The notes under the pieces are model-generated. The model was not told where the DNA came from. It did not search any database and was given only the letters and a program-made list of their open reading frames with translations. Position numbers and translations under genes: made by a program. A DNA stretch of 64,000 nt, from NCBI RefSeq assembly GCF_003439125.1, contig NZ_QSUU01000014.1:1-64000 (forward strand), written 5' to 3'. The first letter of the stretch is position 1; each line of letters opens with the position of its first letter. This stretch comes from Collinsella sp. OM04-5. Lineage in GTDB: Bacteria > Actinomycetota > Coriobacteriia > Coriobacteriales > Coriobacteriaceae. Positions 10,161-19,197 of the stretch are shown here, in pieces.

Positions 10161-10698
10161 CGGAAACCTCCACGGTCTGGACGGTAGTCTTGGACGGCAA
10201 AAAACGGACGCGCGCGGTCGTACCCGGCGCGCCGAGCATGGTATCGCAGGCTTCTTCGATGCGCTGCTGCATCGCGGTAGCCAGAGATGCCACGTCCTTA
10301 TCGTCAAGCGCGATAGCCTCGACCTTAAAACGGACGTGCGAATCGTCGGGGCCTTGGACGCGAGCCTCGACATGCTCGACCATCACGCGGTCGTCGCGCT
10401 CGGCAGCAACCCTGGCGCACGAAGAAAGCGCCGCAAGGGTAACCTCGATATTGCGCTCCCCCGCCGGATGCACGCAGGACGGTTCGCGACGGGCGAACAT
10501 CAGGCGGAAAAAGCTCAGCAGTACGCCGATCGCCACGACGCCGGCGCACGCCGTCACGACGATGCGCGGCATGGGGTCGCGCATCAGCAGCATAAAGCGA
10601 TACGTATACGGCCCCCAAAACTGGCAGACAAGCGTACCCAGTGCCACGATGGTGGCGGCAAGATACACGATCGCTAGGGCTCGTTTGAGTACGCGCAC
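10153..10698 (-). CDS. amaP: alkaline shock response membrane anchor AmaP
   Basis: The 181-residue protein has two N-terminal membrane spans (about residues 8-30 and 47-68) followed by a soluble domain related to Asp23 (IEVTLAALSSCARVAAERDDRV). This is the architecture of AmaP, which tethers Asp23 to the membrane. It is first in a three-gene operon with the DUF2273 and Asp23 proteins and is translationally coupled to the next gene. The start is an ATG after GGGAGCGCC. Confidence 0.85.
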   Translation of the reverse strand: MRVLKRALAIVYLAATIVALGTLVCQFWGPYTYRFMLLMRDPMPRIVVTACAGVVAIGVLLSFFRLMFARREPSCVHPAGERNIEVTLAALSSCARVAAERDDRVMVEHVEARVQGPDDSHVRFKVEAIALDDKDVASLATAMQQRIEEACDTMLGAPGTTARVRFLPSKTTVQTVEVSGE

Positions 10699-10753
10699 GC
10701 GGCGCTCCCTTCAAATCTCGGCTCTCGAAATGCAGAACGGTTCGCATCATTAT

Positions 10754-10796
10754 AAAAGAGCCGGGTCCGGTGCTCTACGCACGCGGATCCGGCTCA
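10754..10796 (-). terminator. terminator of yebC
   Basis: GAGCCGGATCCGCG pairs with CGGACCCGGCTC on the minus strand and is followed by TTTTAT. It lies 70-110 bases past the YebC stop. Confidence 0.8.
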
Positions 10797-10864
10797 TCTA
10801 TTCCACGAGGCTTGCATGCTCGCTTCATTATGCCCAGATATGCACGGCTCAATCCGTGCTGGCG

Positions 10865-11671
10865 CTACTCCTCCTCGAGGGCAGCGATGACCTCGTCGGT
10901 CATGTCCATGGTGCTGTAGACGTCCTGGACGTCGTCGAGCTCCTCAAGACGGTCGATGAGGCGCTGGACCTTCTTGGCGTCGGCGCCGGAAACCTCGGTC
11001 GGGGTGGTCGGGACCATGGTGGTCTCGGAGCCCTTGACCTGGACACCCTGCTCCTCGAGCGCCTTGGAGACAGCCATGACCTCGTTGGCAGCAGTCCAGA
11101 CGATCCACTCCTCGCCGGCATCCTCGTAGTCCTCGCCACCGGCCTCGGCGATAGCCATCATGAACTCATCCTCGTCACCGGCAGCACCGTTGGCGATCAT
11201 GGTCTCCTTCTTGGCGTTCTCATCCAGGATCTCCTTGGCGACGACGATCTGGCCCTTGCGCTCAAACTGGAAGGCGACGGAGCCGGAGGTGCCCAGGTTG
11301 CCACCAGCGTGGGAGAAGGCGGAACGGACATCAGCGGCGGTACGGTTGCGGTTGTCGGTCAGGCAGTCGACGTAGACGGCGACACCGGCGGGACCGTAGC
11401 CCTCGTACACGATGTTCTCGTAGACGGCGGCGTCAGCACCCGAACCAAAAGCCTTGTCGATAGCGGACTTGATCTTGTCCTTAGGCATGGACTGAGCCTT
11501 GGCCTTGGCAACGGCAGCGGCGAGGCTGGCGTTGTTCTCGGGCAGCGGGTCACCGCCGAGACGGGCAGCAACAGTGATGTTGCGGCTGAGCTTGGAGAAG
11601 AGGGCGGAACGCTTGGCGTCCTGCGCGCCCTTACGATGCTTGGTTGTGGCCCACTTAGAGTGTCCGGACAT
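10865..11671 (-). CDS. YebC/PmpR family transcription or translation factor
   Basis: The 268-residue protein begins MSGHSKWATTKHRKGAQDAKR, the hallmark of the YebC family, and keeps the AVAKAKAQSMPKDKI and YEGYGPAGVA motifs. Members bind DNA as regulators, and some help ribosomes pass polyproline stretches. It is about 20 residues longer than most because of an acidic insertion near residues 165-195. It has its own terminator and looks monocistronic. Confidence 0.95.
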   Translation of the reverse strand: MSGHSKWATTKHRKGAQDAKRSALFSKLSRNITVAARLGGDPLPENNASLAAAVAKAKAQSMPKDKIKSAIDKAFGSGADAAVYENIVYEGYGPAGVAVYVDCLTDNRNRTAADVRSAFSHAGGNLGTSGSVAFQFERKGQIVVAKEILDENAKKETMIANGAAGDEDEFMMAIAEAGGEDYEDAGEEWIVWTAANEVMAVSKALEEQGVQVKGSETTMVPTTPTEVSGADAKKVQRLIDRLEELDDVQDVYSTMDMTDEVIAALEEE

Positions 11672-11792
11672 ACGTGTCTCCTATCGGTTTCGACCTAAAG
11701 CCCAGCGCAGATGCTCGGGCAATATAAACAAACGTCGTTATGATATACCTACTAGCCTGCGAGATAAACCCCAAAATGAAGGCGTCGTGATG

Positions 11793-11837
11793 ATGTCCCC
11801 TTTGGTGCAAAGAAACCTGACCCCAATGCACCAAGTT
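11793..11837. repeat. REP-like hairpin, divergent copy with TTGGTGCA arms
   Basis: TTGGTGCA and TGCACCAA enclose AAGAAACCTGACCCCA, and GATGTCCCC precedes the left arm. The loop resembles the TGTCCC family in reverse. The right arm runs into the stop codon of the DUF6020-like gene. Confidence 0.55.
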
Positions 11838-14019
11838 AGGACCAGAGGAAGTCGCTGCGGGTGACGGTGGCGCCGATGGCGAAGGGCATGCAGGCGATGA
11901 CCGGATACAGGTAGCGCATGTAGGTCGAGCCGTTGCACGGACCAATCAGGCACACGGCGAGCACGCCCAACAGCGGCACCCAGATCGCCAGCGCACGCCA
12001 TGAATGACGACGCAGCAGGTAGACCACCACGGCAATCATGATCCACACATAGGTGGCCGAGCTCATGGTGAGCGAAATAAACGGGATGCGCTGCACCGCC
12101 ACACGGTACAGATTGATCAGGTGGTCGCACCAGCGCACCACGTTGCTGTCAACCGGATGGAAGTCGAAGTACTTGAGGTTGTCGGGACGCGCCATGATCT
12201 CGGCACTACGCGCCGTGCTGTAGACCCAGGCATCGCGGGCACTCGGATAAAAGTAGCCGTAATAGTTATTGATGAGCGCCGAGATATAGCACTCGGGATC
12301 CTTTTTGAACATCTGCGCCCAGACCTCAAAATAGGCCTTGATGTCCTCCTGCGAGGCGTACTCGTTAAAGCAGTTCTTGACGGCATCGGACTTGTCAGGG
12401 TTGTAGCGGCGGCCCAGGTTCTCGTACTTGAGCACGCGATCGATCACGACGCGCTCCTCGTCGGTCACCAAGCCGTCGCAAGGAGCCTCCGCGATAGTGC
12501 CGTCCTCCTTTACCGTGGGGTTGACACCCGAGTTGAGGCCATCGTGCTTTTGAACGAAACGAGCCGTCTGCTGGAACGGAATCGAGAGAATTTCGCGCTT
12601 GGAGCCGGGCGTGATGTCGTGCGCCGGCATAAAGACCTTGGTGAAGTACATATTAGAGGCAAGGCAGAGTACGAGCACCGCGAGGACGCCAACCCAGCGG
12701 AAGCGCGGCGTGGCGCATGAGACCGCGGTGCCCGTCTGCTTAGCCGCACGACGAGCGACATGTACATCCCATGCGCAAAACGCCGCCGCAATCACGCAGG
12801 CCGCCAACGGAAAGACCAGGCCGCCATTGCGCAAAAACGTGGAACCCATGGCAGCCAGCGCAAGCAACAGCCAGTCGTGGCGCGCAAAGAGCACGGGGGC
12901 TTTCTCGCCCGCCCGCTCGACATTGGCATCACGACGGGGCAAGCCACATGCCACGAGCTTGACGGTCTGTACCAGCAGCACCAAAAACGCGTCGGCAAAG
13001 AGCACGTCTTTGGTGAGCAGGGCCGCGTAGTTAGAGAACATCGGCATAAACGCAAAGAACAGCAGGATCGCACCGCGAACCGGCAGGCTCACGCCCAGTT
13101 TGCGCAGCGACGAAATGGAATAGGCCATGCAGGCAGCCGTGATGACAAATTGAGCGCAGGTATAGATGATGAGGCCCGCGTTAGCGCTGTTGAACAGCGA
13201 AAGCCCCAGCTGCACGCACGAGCCGATGATAGCCGTGTGCACGACCGGGTGATGCCCGTTGAGCAGGACATTGGGGTTGAGCAGGCGCAGGTAGTCGCTC
13301 GTGCCGTTGGGATAGTTGAACCACTGGCGAATCTGCGCACCCGTATCTCCCATAAAAAGGCCGGGCAGCGAAGCGATGAGCGTGGGCGCCCAGGCGATCA
13401 TAAGCACCAGGAAGGGCCCGGCAAAGGGATGGGCCGAGAGCACGGCGTGAGCCACACGCCATACGCGGCCAAAGTGCGCTTCGGAAAACGGAATGCGCCG
13501 AGAGCTCAGCCAATCTAGACACTCAAAAGCCAGGTAGAAGGCAACGATCGCCAAGAGCATCCAGCCCGCGCCGCCAATCCAGGCACAGATGATGCGGGCC
13601 TTGTCGCCAAGAACAATCTCGGCCGAGTCGGTGAGGTCGTAGCTGCGGCCGAACACCATGCAGATGGCGAAAAACAGCGACGGCAGAATGATCGACGGGC
13701 GCCAGGTGTCGCCACGGCCAAAGAATACGTAGCGAAACGGCAGCGTGAGCAGGCAGGCAAGCGCAAGCAGCATGACCGCGTCGGTATGGCCGGCAAACGA
13801 GAGGAGCACCTCGTAGCACACGTACAGCATGCCCGAGGCTTTGGGGTCAATCGCCAAGACTGCGTTGCTCGAGACCGGCGCGGGATCGATGGAAAACGCC
13901 GTGGTCGCCAACAGCGCGAGCAGAAATGCGATGAGCGTCTGCTTGGCGGGGTAGCGCTTAAACCAGACGATGCGGGCAGCGTCGCGCGCAGCCGTTGTGG
14001 AGAGGTCGGAATCCTTCAC
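11836..14019 (-). CDS. large polytopic membrane protein (DUF6020-like, possible GT-C glycosyltransferase)
   Basis: The 727-residue protein has roughly 13-15 hydrophobic segments and one large extracytoplasmic region near residues 480-640. An early loop carries GLFMGDTGAQIRQWFNYPNG and an HHPVVHT motif, which recalls the acidic first loop of lipid-linked sugar (GT-C) transferases. That makes a cell-envelope glycan role plausible, but this is inference. The start is GTG at 14019 with only a weak ribosome-binding site (AAAGG). It is flanked by REP-like hairpins on both sides. Confidence 0.75.
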   Translation of the reverse strand: MKDSDLSTTAARDAARIVWFKRYPAKQTLIAFLLALLATTAFSIDPAPVSSNAVLAIDPKASGMLYVCYEVLLSFAGHTDAVMLLALACLLTLPFRYVFFGRGDTWRPSIILPSLFFAICMVFGRSYDLTDSAEIVLGDKARIICAWIGGAGWMLLAIVAFYLAFECLDWLSSRRIPFSEAHFGRVWRVAHAVLSAHPFAGPFLVLMIAWAPTLIASLPGLFMGDTGAQIRQWFNYPNGTSDYLRLLNPNVLLNGHHPVVHTAIIGSCVQLGLSLFNSANAGLIIYTCAQFVITAACMAYSISSLRKLGVSLPVRGAILLFFAFMPMFSNYAALLTKDVLFADAFLVLLVQTVKLVACGLPRRDANVERAGEKAPVLFARHDWLLLALAAMGSTFLRNGGLVFPLAACVIAAAFCAWDVHVARRAAKQTGTAVSCATPRFRWVGVLAVLVLCLASNMYFTKVFMPAHDITPGSKREILSIPFQQTARFVQKHDGLNSGVNPTVKEDGTIAEAPCDGLVTDEERVVIDRVLKYENLGRRYNPDKSDAVKNCFNEYASQEDIKAYFEVWAQMFKKDPECYISALINNYYGYFYPSARDAWVYSTARSAEIMARPDNLKYFDFHPVDSNVVRWCDHLINLYRVAVQRIPFISLTMSSATYVWIMIAVVVYLLRRHSWRALAIWVPLLGVLAVCLIGPCNGSTYMRYLYPVIACMPFAIGATVTRSDFLWS

Positions 14020-14039
14020 AGTCCGAAAGCCTTTCTAGA

Positions 14040-14083
14040 AACCTGCCAAAAAGGGACAGGTTTATTTTGGCAGGTTTTATCTG
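14040..14083. repeat. REP-like hairpin, TGTCCC family, copy 2 (reverse)
   Basis: AACCTGCCAAAA pairs with TTTTGGCAGGTT around GGGACAGGTTTA. It is the same element as at 9,181, 53,411 and 55,679 but on the opposite strand, and it lies 20 bases upstream of the DUF6020-like start codon. Confidence 0.85.
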
Positions 14084-14120
14084 GGGAAACGTTACGGTTC
14101 TGTCATCGTTGCCTAGCAAA

Positions 14121-14155
14121 ACCACCACAAAGGTGCCTGTCCCCTTTGTGGTGGT
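14121..14155. repeat. REP-like hairpin with ACCACCACAAAG arms
   Basis: ACCACCACAAAGG pairs with CCTTTGTGGTGGT-type sequence around GTGCCTGTCC. It shares the CCTGTCCC core with the other family but has different arms. A decayed second copy is at 39,779. It ends just past the lgt stop codon. Confidence 0.8.
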
Positions 14156-14164
14156 ATGTGGCGG

Positions 14165-14986
14165 TTAGGCGTCGAGATAGATGCGCTGGGGACGGTTGCG
14201 GTGACGGGCAAAGATGATGAGCGCCAGGCCCGCAATTACGAGTGGCAGGCTCAGCAGCTGACCCATGGTGATGACGCCGCCCAGCAGATAGCCCAGCTGG
14301 GCATCGGGCACGCGCACAAACTCAACGAGAAAGCGGACGATGCCGTACCCCATCACGAACACGCCCATAAACGTGCCCTGGGGCAGCAGCGGCTTTTTGC
14401 GGCTGAGCACCTGCAAAATACAGAAGAGCACGACGCCCTCTAGGAATGCCTCATAGAGCTGGGAAGGATGGCGCGGCATATCGCCCGCGGTGCCGCCAAA
14501 GACCACACCCCAAGGCAGATCGGTCGGCTTACCCCACAGCTCGCCGTTGACGAAATTGGCACAACGGCCCAGGCATAGGGCCAGCGGGGCGCCGATCACG
14601 GCAAGGTCGGCGACGGTCCAGGCGTCGAGCTTATACATGCGGCACACGATGATGCCGCCCAAGATGCCGCCCACCAGGCCGCCGTGGAAGCTCATGCCGC
14701 CCTCGTTGGTGGCAAAGATCTCGAGCGGGTGGGTCCAATAGTAGCCATCGCCGTAAAAGACGACGTAAAACAGGCGCGCGCCGATGATGAGGCCAAAGAC
14801 CGCGCCGACCACGACGCTCGTCAGGTCATCGATCGTAATGTCGAAGCCCCAACGACGCTGCGTGCGGTACATAACGACCGCCGTGAGCAGAGCACCGACC
14901 ACGTAGGCCAGGCCGTACCAGTAGATGGTGATGGGGCCCGCCGAGATCGCGACGGGATCAAGCATATGGTAGAGGTCGTTGAGCAT
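14165..14986 (-). CDS. lgt: prolipoprotein diacylglyceryl transferase
   Basis: Lgt moves diacylglycerol from phosphatidylglycerol to the lipobox cysteine of lipoprotein precursors in the cytoplasmic membrane. The protein has 273 residues and about seven membrane spans. The Lgt signature GRCANFVNGELWGKPT and the upstream GLIIGARLFYVVF and MSFHGGLVGG segments are present. The start at 14986 has AGGGGG six bases upstream; a longer frame begins nine codons earlier without such a site. The solute-binding lipoprotein at 39.9 kb would be one of its substrates. Confidence 0.95.
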   Translation of the reverse strand: MLNDLYHMLDPVAISAGPITIYWYGLAYVVGALLTAVVMYRTQRRWGFDITIDDLTSVVVGAVFGLIIGARLFYVVFYGDGYYWTHPLEIFATNEGGMSFHGGLVGGILGGIIVCRMYKLDAWTVADLAVIGAPLALCLGRCANFVNGELWGKPTDLPWGVVFGGTAGDMPRHPSQLYEAFLEGVVLFCILQVLSRKKPLLPQGTFMGVFVMGYGIVRFLVEFVRVPDAQLGYLLGGVITMGQLLSLPLVIAGLALIIFARHRNRPQRIYLDA

Positions 14987-15008
14987 ATCGATCCCCCTGC
15001 TCCCTACA

Positions 15009-15051
15009 TACAAATGCGGCCGCGGGCCTTACGCTCGCAGCCGCATATTTG
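15009..15051 (-). terminator. possible terminator between the NifU-like gene and lgt
   Basis: CAAATATGCGGC pairs with GCCGCATTTG on the minus strand. There is no strong U-run, so it may be a weak terminator or a processing hairpin ahead of lgt. Confidence 0.45.
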
Positions 15052-15095
15052 GGCGTAACGTCTATGCGAAGCGTACCGTCCGCAGCTTTCGCATC

Positions 15096-15374
15096 TTAGA
15101 ACGGCGCGTACTCGTCGTACAGGTCCTCGGCCTCGCCGGAAGCATTGACCTGCTCAACGCGGGTAACGCCGGGCACATGCTCCTTCAGGATGCGCTCGAT
15201 ACCCATGGAAAGAGTTAGCGAGCTCATGGGGCAGCCGGCGCAGGCGCCCTGCAGCTCCAACTTGACAACACCCTCGTCGTCGACGCCCACATACTCCATA
15301 TCGCCGCCATCGGCCTGCAGGTTGGGGCGAATCTCTTCAAGAACCTTCTTAAGCAGCTCTTCGTTAACAGCCAC
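15096..15374 (-). CDS. NifU-like (Nfu) iron-sulfur scaffold domain protein
   Basis: The 92-residue protein is a single Nfu domain. It begins with LKKVLEEIRPNLQADGGDMEYV and carries the cluster-binding CxxC in GACAGCPMSSLTL. Such proteins hold and pass on [4Fe-4S] clusters in the cytoplasm. Likely clients in this window are the activase and radical SAM proteins, though no linkage is visible. The start has AAAGGAG just upstream. Confidence 0.93.
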   Translation of the reverse strand: MAVNEELLKKVLEEIRPNLQADGGDMEYVGVDDEGVVKLELQGACAGCPMSSLTLSMGIERILKEHVPGVTRVEQVNASGEAEDLYDEYAPF

Positions 15375-15544
15375 AGGGGCTCCTTTCTCACAATAACGCG
15401 GGCACGCCCGCGGACAGGGGCTATGTTACTACAGCCATGTACCCGCTTAGGCGCCAGCCATGCGTGCGGACACGACTTTCACGAGCAGTCAATTTGGGAC
15501 GGGGCTCTTTTGGCTGTTTTGCCGCCAGCTGGCGTTGGCACGCG

Positions 15545-16069
15545 CTACTGCCGAGCCTGTCCCCCGGTACCAATCTGGACATCGACGATGACCTGGCGGT
15601 AGCTGATGCCGCAGGAGTCGAGAATGCGGCGGCTGATACGGCCGTCATCGGTGTCGGCATATTTATTGTCCAGGTAGACGACCTCGCCCACGCCCACCTG
15701 CGCCAGGATCTTGGCGCAGTCGTGGCACGGGAACAGCGTGACGTAAACCGTGGAACCCTCGAGGTCCTTGAGCGAGCCACGGTAGTTGAGCACGGCGTTG
15801 GCCTCGGCATGGACCACGTAGTTGTGCTTGTCCTGCAGCGGGTCATCGCTCGTACCCCACGGGAAAAAGTCGTCGTTGAGCGCCGAGGGCGTGCCGTTGT
15901 AACCCACCGAAAGGATGCGGTGGTTGGTGCTGGCGATGCACGCTCCCACCTGCGTGTTGGGGTCCTTGCTGCGGCGCTGCGCGGCGATGGCCACGCTCAT
16001 AAAGAACTCGTCCCAGCTAATAACGTCGCGGCGCTTGCCCGACGCGGTTTGATGAAGATCGTCCGACAT
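15545..16069 (-). CDS. deoxycytidylate deaminase family protein
   Basis: This is a zinc-dependent deaminase of about 174 residues, similar to dCMP deaminase/ComEB, which makes dUMP for thymidylate synthesis. The zinc site is visible as HAEANAVLN and PCHDCAK, with the substrate loop SVGYNGTPSALNDD. The start at 16069 (MSDDLHQ) has AGGTG eight bases upstream; an earlier ATG at 16105 lacks a site. The 3' end carries GCCTGTCCCCC, close to the core of the REP-like family, so a repeat may have been captured at the end of the gene. Confidence 0.9.
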   Translation of the reverse strand: MSDDLHQTASGKRRDVISWDEFFMSVAIAAQRRSKDPNTQVGACIASTNHRILSVGYNGTPSALNDDFFPWGTSDDPLQDKHNYVVHAEANAVLNYRGSLKDLEGSTVYVTLFPCHDCAKILAQVGVGEVVYLDNKYADTDDGRISRRILDSCGISYRQVIVDVQIGTGGQARQ

Positions 16070-16151
16070 GGCAGACACCTCCGCAATCGCAATAGTTTGG
16101 CCCATTGTAGCAGGTGAAAGGTAGGGGCGCTTATCCCACCAGCCCCTCGCC

Positions 16152-17003
16152 CTACGCGCAGCGGGGCTTTTGGTTGATGCGGTAGAGCTCGGCGAGACCC
16201 CGCAACGTCAGCGCGTCGTCTACCGTCAGGCTATGGCCGACCAGCGCCGCAAGTGCCTCGGCATCGTCGCCGGTAATGACGATGGGCACATCGCCCTCCC
16301 CCGCGGCCTTGGTCGCGCGCATCTCGGCAAGCACCATGTCGAGCATTCCGTCGATGCGGGCTACCTCGCCCAAAACCACACCCGAGCGCATGGCCTCGCG
16401 CGTGTTGCGTCCGATGACGTGCGTTGGCGCCGAGGGCTCAACCTGGGGTAGGCGCGCTGCTGCCGCCGAAAGCGAACGGGCGCCGAGGGCCAGGCCTGGC
16501 GCGATAACGCCGCCCACAAAGGTACCGTGCACGTCGATGACCTCGATATTGGTCGTCGTGCCCGGGTCAATCACGATGCACGGCGAGCCGTAGACGGCGC
16601 GGGCCGCCACGGCATCGGCGATGCGGTCGGGGCCGATCTCGGCCGGATCGTCGTAGTGCACGGGTATGCCGGTCTTAAGTCCCGGCCCCACGGTGAGCAC
16701 GCGCCCCGTGCAGGTGCGGGAAAGTGCCGCCTTCCACGGGCGCTCGAGCGCCGGGACTACACAGCTCAGCACGGCCGCGGCGGGTGCAAGCACCCCGGGC
16801 ACACCTGCATCGGCGGCGAGCGCGCCCATGACCTGCATAAGTCGCATGCGCGCTTCGTCGGCCGTAATGCTCGACGGCGTCGTGATCTCGCATGTCGCAA
16901 GCGGACATTCCTGCGCCGCGGCCGAATCCTCTGCAAACAGGCCAAAGCGAATGAACGTGTTGCCCACGTCGACCGTCAATATATATGCGCACCCATTAAG
17001 CAT
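16152..17003 (-). CDS. coaX: type III pantothenate kinase
   Basis: CoaX phosphorylates pantothenate, the first step of coenzyme A synthesis, and belongs to the ASKHA fold. The 283-residue length and motifs fit: ILTVDVGNTFIRFGLF (phosphate 1), PDRIADAVAA, and IVIDPGTTTNIEVID (phosphate 2), where most relatives have DFGTATTFD. GGVIAPGLALGARSLSAAAARLP follows. Catalytic acidic residues appear retained. The gene seems to stand alone, and a 34-bp perfect palindrome lies upstream. Confidence 0.93.
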   Translation of the reverse strand: MLNGCAYILTVDVGNTFIRFGLFAEDSAAAQECPLATCEITTPSSITADEARMRLMQVMGALAADAGVPGVLAPAAAVLSCVVPALERPWKAALSRTCTGRVLTVGPGLKTGIPVHYDDPAEIGPDRIADAVAARAVYGSPCIVIDPGTTTNIEVIDVHGTFVGGVIAPGLALGARSLSAAAARLPQVEPSAPTHVIGRNTREAMRSGVVLGEVARIDGMLDMVLAEMRATKAAGEGDVPIVITGDDAEALAALVGHSLTVDDALTLRGLAELYRINQKPRCA

Positions 17004-17040
17004 CGTCGGCGCTCCTTTCGTCTGCCCAGCAGTATATCCC

Positions 17041-17118
17041 GATGATTATTCTGGGACGGGGATTTAAAAATCATTGCGTACCTGATGATTTTTAAATCCC
17101 CGTCCCAGAATAATCATC
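17041..17118. repeat. perfect 34-bp inverted repeat between divergent genes
   Basis: The arm at 17041-17074 is the exact reverse complement of 17085-17118, with a 10-base loop. The arm contains CTGGGACGGGG, a relative of the GGGACAGG core of the REP-like family. It lies 37 bases upstream of coaX, between it and the divergent OPT gene. Confidence 0.9.
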
Positions 17119-17129
17119 CTTCGGCTTCG

Positions 17130-17163
17130 TTTGGGATAGCTAAAAAAGCCCAGTCCCAAATTA
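17130..17163. repeat. short hairpin with TTTGGGA arms
   Basis: TTTGGGA and TCCCAAA enclose TAGCTAAAAAAGCCCAG, with an inner AGCTA/GCCC segment. A similar string (AATTTGGGACGGGGCT) occurs past the dCMP deaminase stop near 15,490, so it looks like another small repeat family. Confidence 0.45.
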
Positions 17164-17292
17164 ACTGCCGTGCCGCTATACTGGTGCGCGGTCGTTTGCG
17201 AGTTCACGCGGCGACCCTTGGTAACCCGACTTCCCGCGCCGTATCCGTAACGGCGCTCCCGGGGGAAGCGGATATACGCAAAGGAGTTTTAT

Positions 17293-18996
17293 ATGAGCAA
17301 TCCCTCGAACCGCGCTTCGATGCGCGGGCAACTCACGCTGCGCGGCGTCGTCATCGGCGTCCTTGGCTGCGTGATCATCACGGCAAGCTCGGCCTACACG
17401 GCCCTCAAGATGGGTGCACTCCCCTGGCCGATTATTTTCGCTGCCGTCATCTCGCTGTTCTTCCTGAAGCTCATGGGTGACGCCAGCCTCAACGAGGCCA
17501 ACGTCACCCACACCATCATGTCCGCGGGCGCCATGGTCGCCGGCGGCCTGGCGTTTACCATCCCGGGCGCCTGGATGCTGGGCTATGCCGACCAGATCAG
17601 CTGGCTCGACATGTTTATCGTGGCACTCGCCGGCACCATCTTGGGCCTGCTGGCAACGGCGCTCATCCACCGCCACTTTATCGTGGACGCCGCGCTGGAG
17701 TTTCCCACCGGCAATGCCGCAGCTCAGACACTGCGCGCCACCGAGGCCGGCGGCAAGACCGGCAAGCAGCTCTTTGGCTCCATGGCCATCGCAGGCATCT
17801 ACAGCGTGCTTCGCGACGCTCTGGGCGTGGTGCCCAGCATGCTGTGCACGCTCAATATCCCCGGCGTGACCTTTGCCATCTATAACTCGCCCATGCTGCT
17901 CTCCATCGGCTTTTTGGTTGGCTTCGCCCCGGTTGCCTTCTGGTTTGCCGGCGCGCTGCTAGGTAACTTTGGCATCATCGTGGGCGGCACCGCTGCCGGT
18001 CTATTCGACGTTGTGACTGCGCAGGGCATCGTCAAATCGCTCGGCATGGGCCTCATGATGGGCTTTGGCGTCGCCGTCGTCCTCAAGGACATCCTGCCGC
18101 AGGTCGCCGGCATCGCCCGCGGCCTCGCCGCCGACAGCTCCAGCGACACCGACGAGCAGTCGCTCATCTCGGGCTCGCTTAAGCTCGACGCCGGCATCAT
18201 CGGCCTGGGTACTGCCGCCATCGCCGTGATCGTCGCCATCGCGCTCGACCTTGGCCCCGTCCCGGCCGTCATCGTCACGCTGTTCACCTTTGTCACCACC
18301 ATCATGAGCGCGCAGAGCTGCGGCCAGACGGGCATCGACCCCATGGAGATCTTCGGCCTCATCGTCATGCTCATCGTGGCTGCCTTCGCACAGATCGCCC
18401 AGGTCAAGCTGTTCTTTATCGCCGGCATCGTGGCCGTGGCATGCGGCCTTGCGGGCGACGTCATGAACGACTTTAAGGCCGGCGCCGTGCTGGGCACCAA
18501 TCCGCGTGCGCAGTGGATCGGCCAGGCCATCGGCGGCATCGTGGGCGCCCTGGTCGCCGCTGCCGTCATGGTCGCGCTTGTCACCGCCTATGGTCCGGAT
18601 GCTTTCGGCCCCGACAAGAGCTTTGTGGCCGCGCAGGCAAGCGTCGTCGCCACCATGGTCTCGGGCATCCCGAGCGTGCCGTGGTTCGCAGGCGGCTTTA
18701 TCGCCGGCATCGTCATGTACTGGCTCGGCATTCCGGCCATGATGATCGGCCTGGGCGTGTACCTGCCGTTCTACATGTCACTCACGGCATTCCTGGGCTC
18801 CTGTATCAAGCTCGCCTACGACAAGTGGTCCGCCCACCGCGACGCCACAGCTGGTCTTTCTGACGAGGAGATGGCTGCCAAGGACGCCGCCTTCCAGGAA
18901 CAGGGCTTGGTCGTTGCCAGCGGCCTGCTCGGCGGCGAGTCCATCGTCGGCGTTATCCTGGCGTTTGTCTCCGTGGGCTTAAGCCTGCTGGGCTAA
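17293..18996 (+). CDS. OPT family oligopeptide transporter
   Basis: This integral membrane protein of 567 residues has about 14-16 hydrophobic segments. Family features are the N-terminal LTLRGVVIGVLGCVIITASSAY, the EFPTGNAAAQTLRA segment near residue 140, and NPRAQWIGQAIGG. OPT proteins are proton-coupled importers of small peptides or metal chelates; the substrate is not predictable here. The ATG follows AAAGGAG. A TATACT box near 17,173 could be part of the promoter. A strong terminator follows. Confidence 0.92.
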   Translation: MSNPSNRASMRGQLTLRGVVIGVLGCVIITASSAYTALKMGALPWPIIFAAVISLFFLKLMGDASLNEANVTHTIMSAGAMVAGGLAFTIPGAWMLGYADQISWLDMFIVALAGTILGLLATALIHRHFIVDAALEFPTGNAAAQTLRATEAGGKTGKQLFGSMAIAGIYSVLRDALGVVPSMLCTLNIPGVTFAIYNSPMLLSIGFLVGFAPVAFWFAGALLGNFGIIVGGTAAGLFDVVTAQGIVKSLGMGLMMGFGVAVVLKDILPQVAGIARGLAADSSSDTDEQSLISGSLKLDAGIIGLGTAAIAVIVAIALDLGPVPAVIVTLFTFVTTIMSAQSCGQTGIDPMEIFGLIVMLIVAAFAQIAQVKLFFIAGIVAVACGLAGDVMNDFKAGAVLGTNPRAQWIGQAIGGIVGALVAAAVMVALVTAYGPDAFGPDKSFVAAQASVVATMVSGIPSVPWFAGGFIAGIVMYWLGIPAMMIGLGVYLPFYMSLTAFLGSCIKLAYDKWSAHRDATAGLSDEEMAAKDAAFQEQGLVVASGLLGGESIVGVILAFVSVGLSLLG

Positions 18997-19037
18997 GCTG
19001 AGCAGCTGCTCGACAGCAACCATATTGTCTACGATTT

Positions 19038-19078
19038 GCCCGGTCGGTAGCTTTCGCGGCTACCGACCGGGCTTTTTG
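19038..19078 (+). terminator. terminator of the OPT gene
   Basis: GCCCGGTCGGTAGC pairs with GCTACCGACCGGGC and is followed by TTTTTG, about 40 bases after the stop codon. Confidence 0.9.
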
Positions 19079-19093
19079 ATACCAACGCAAAGA

Positions 19094-19131
19094 AAGGCCG
19101 GCGCGCTGCGTATGACAGCGCGCCGGCCTTA
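19094..19131 (-). terminator. terminator of the surface-protein gene
   Basis: AAGGCCGGCGCGCTG pairs with CAGCGCGCCGGCCTT, followed on the minus strand by TCTTTG. It lies 66 bases past the stop of the coiled-coil surface protein. Confidence 0.8.
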
Positions 19132-19197
19132 TCGGTTTAGCTATCGAAGCGTTCCTGCTATGAACCGAAGTTCGTTGCAGAATCTACGCTCGAAACG

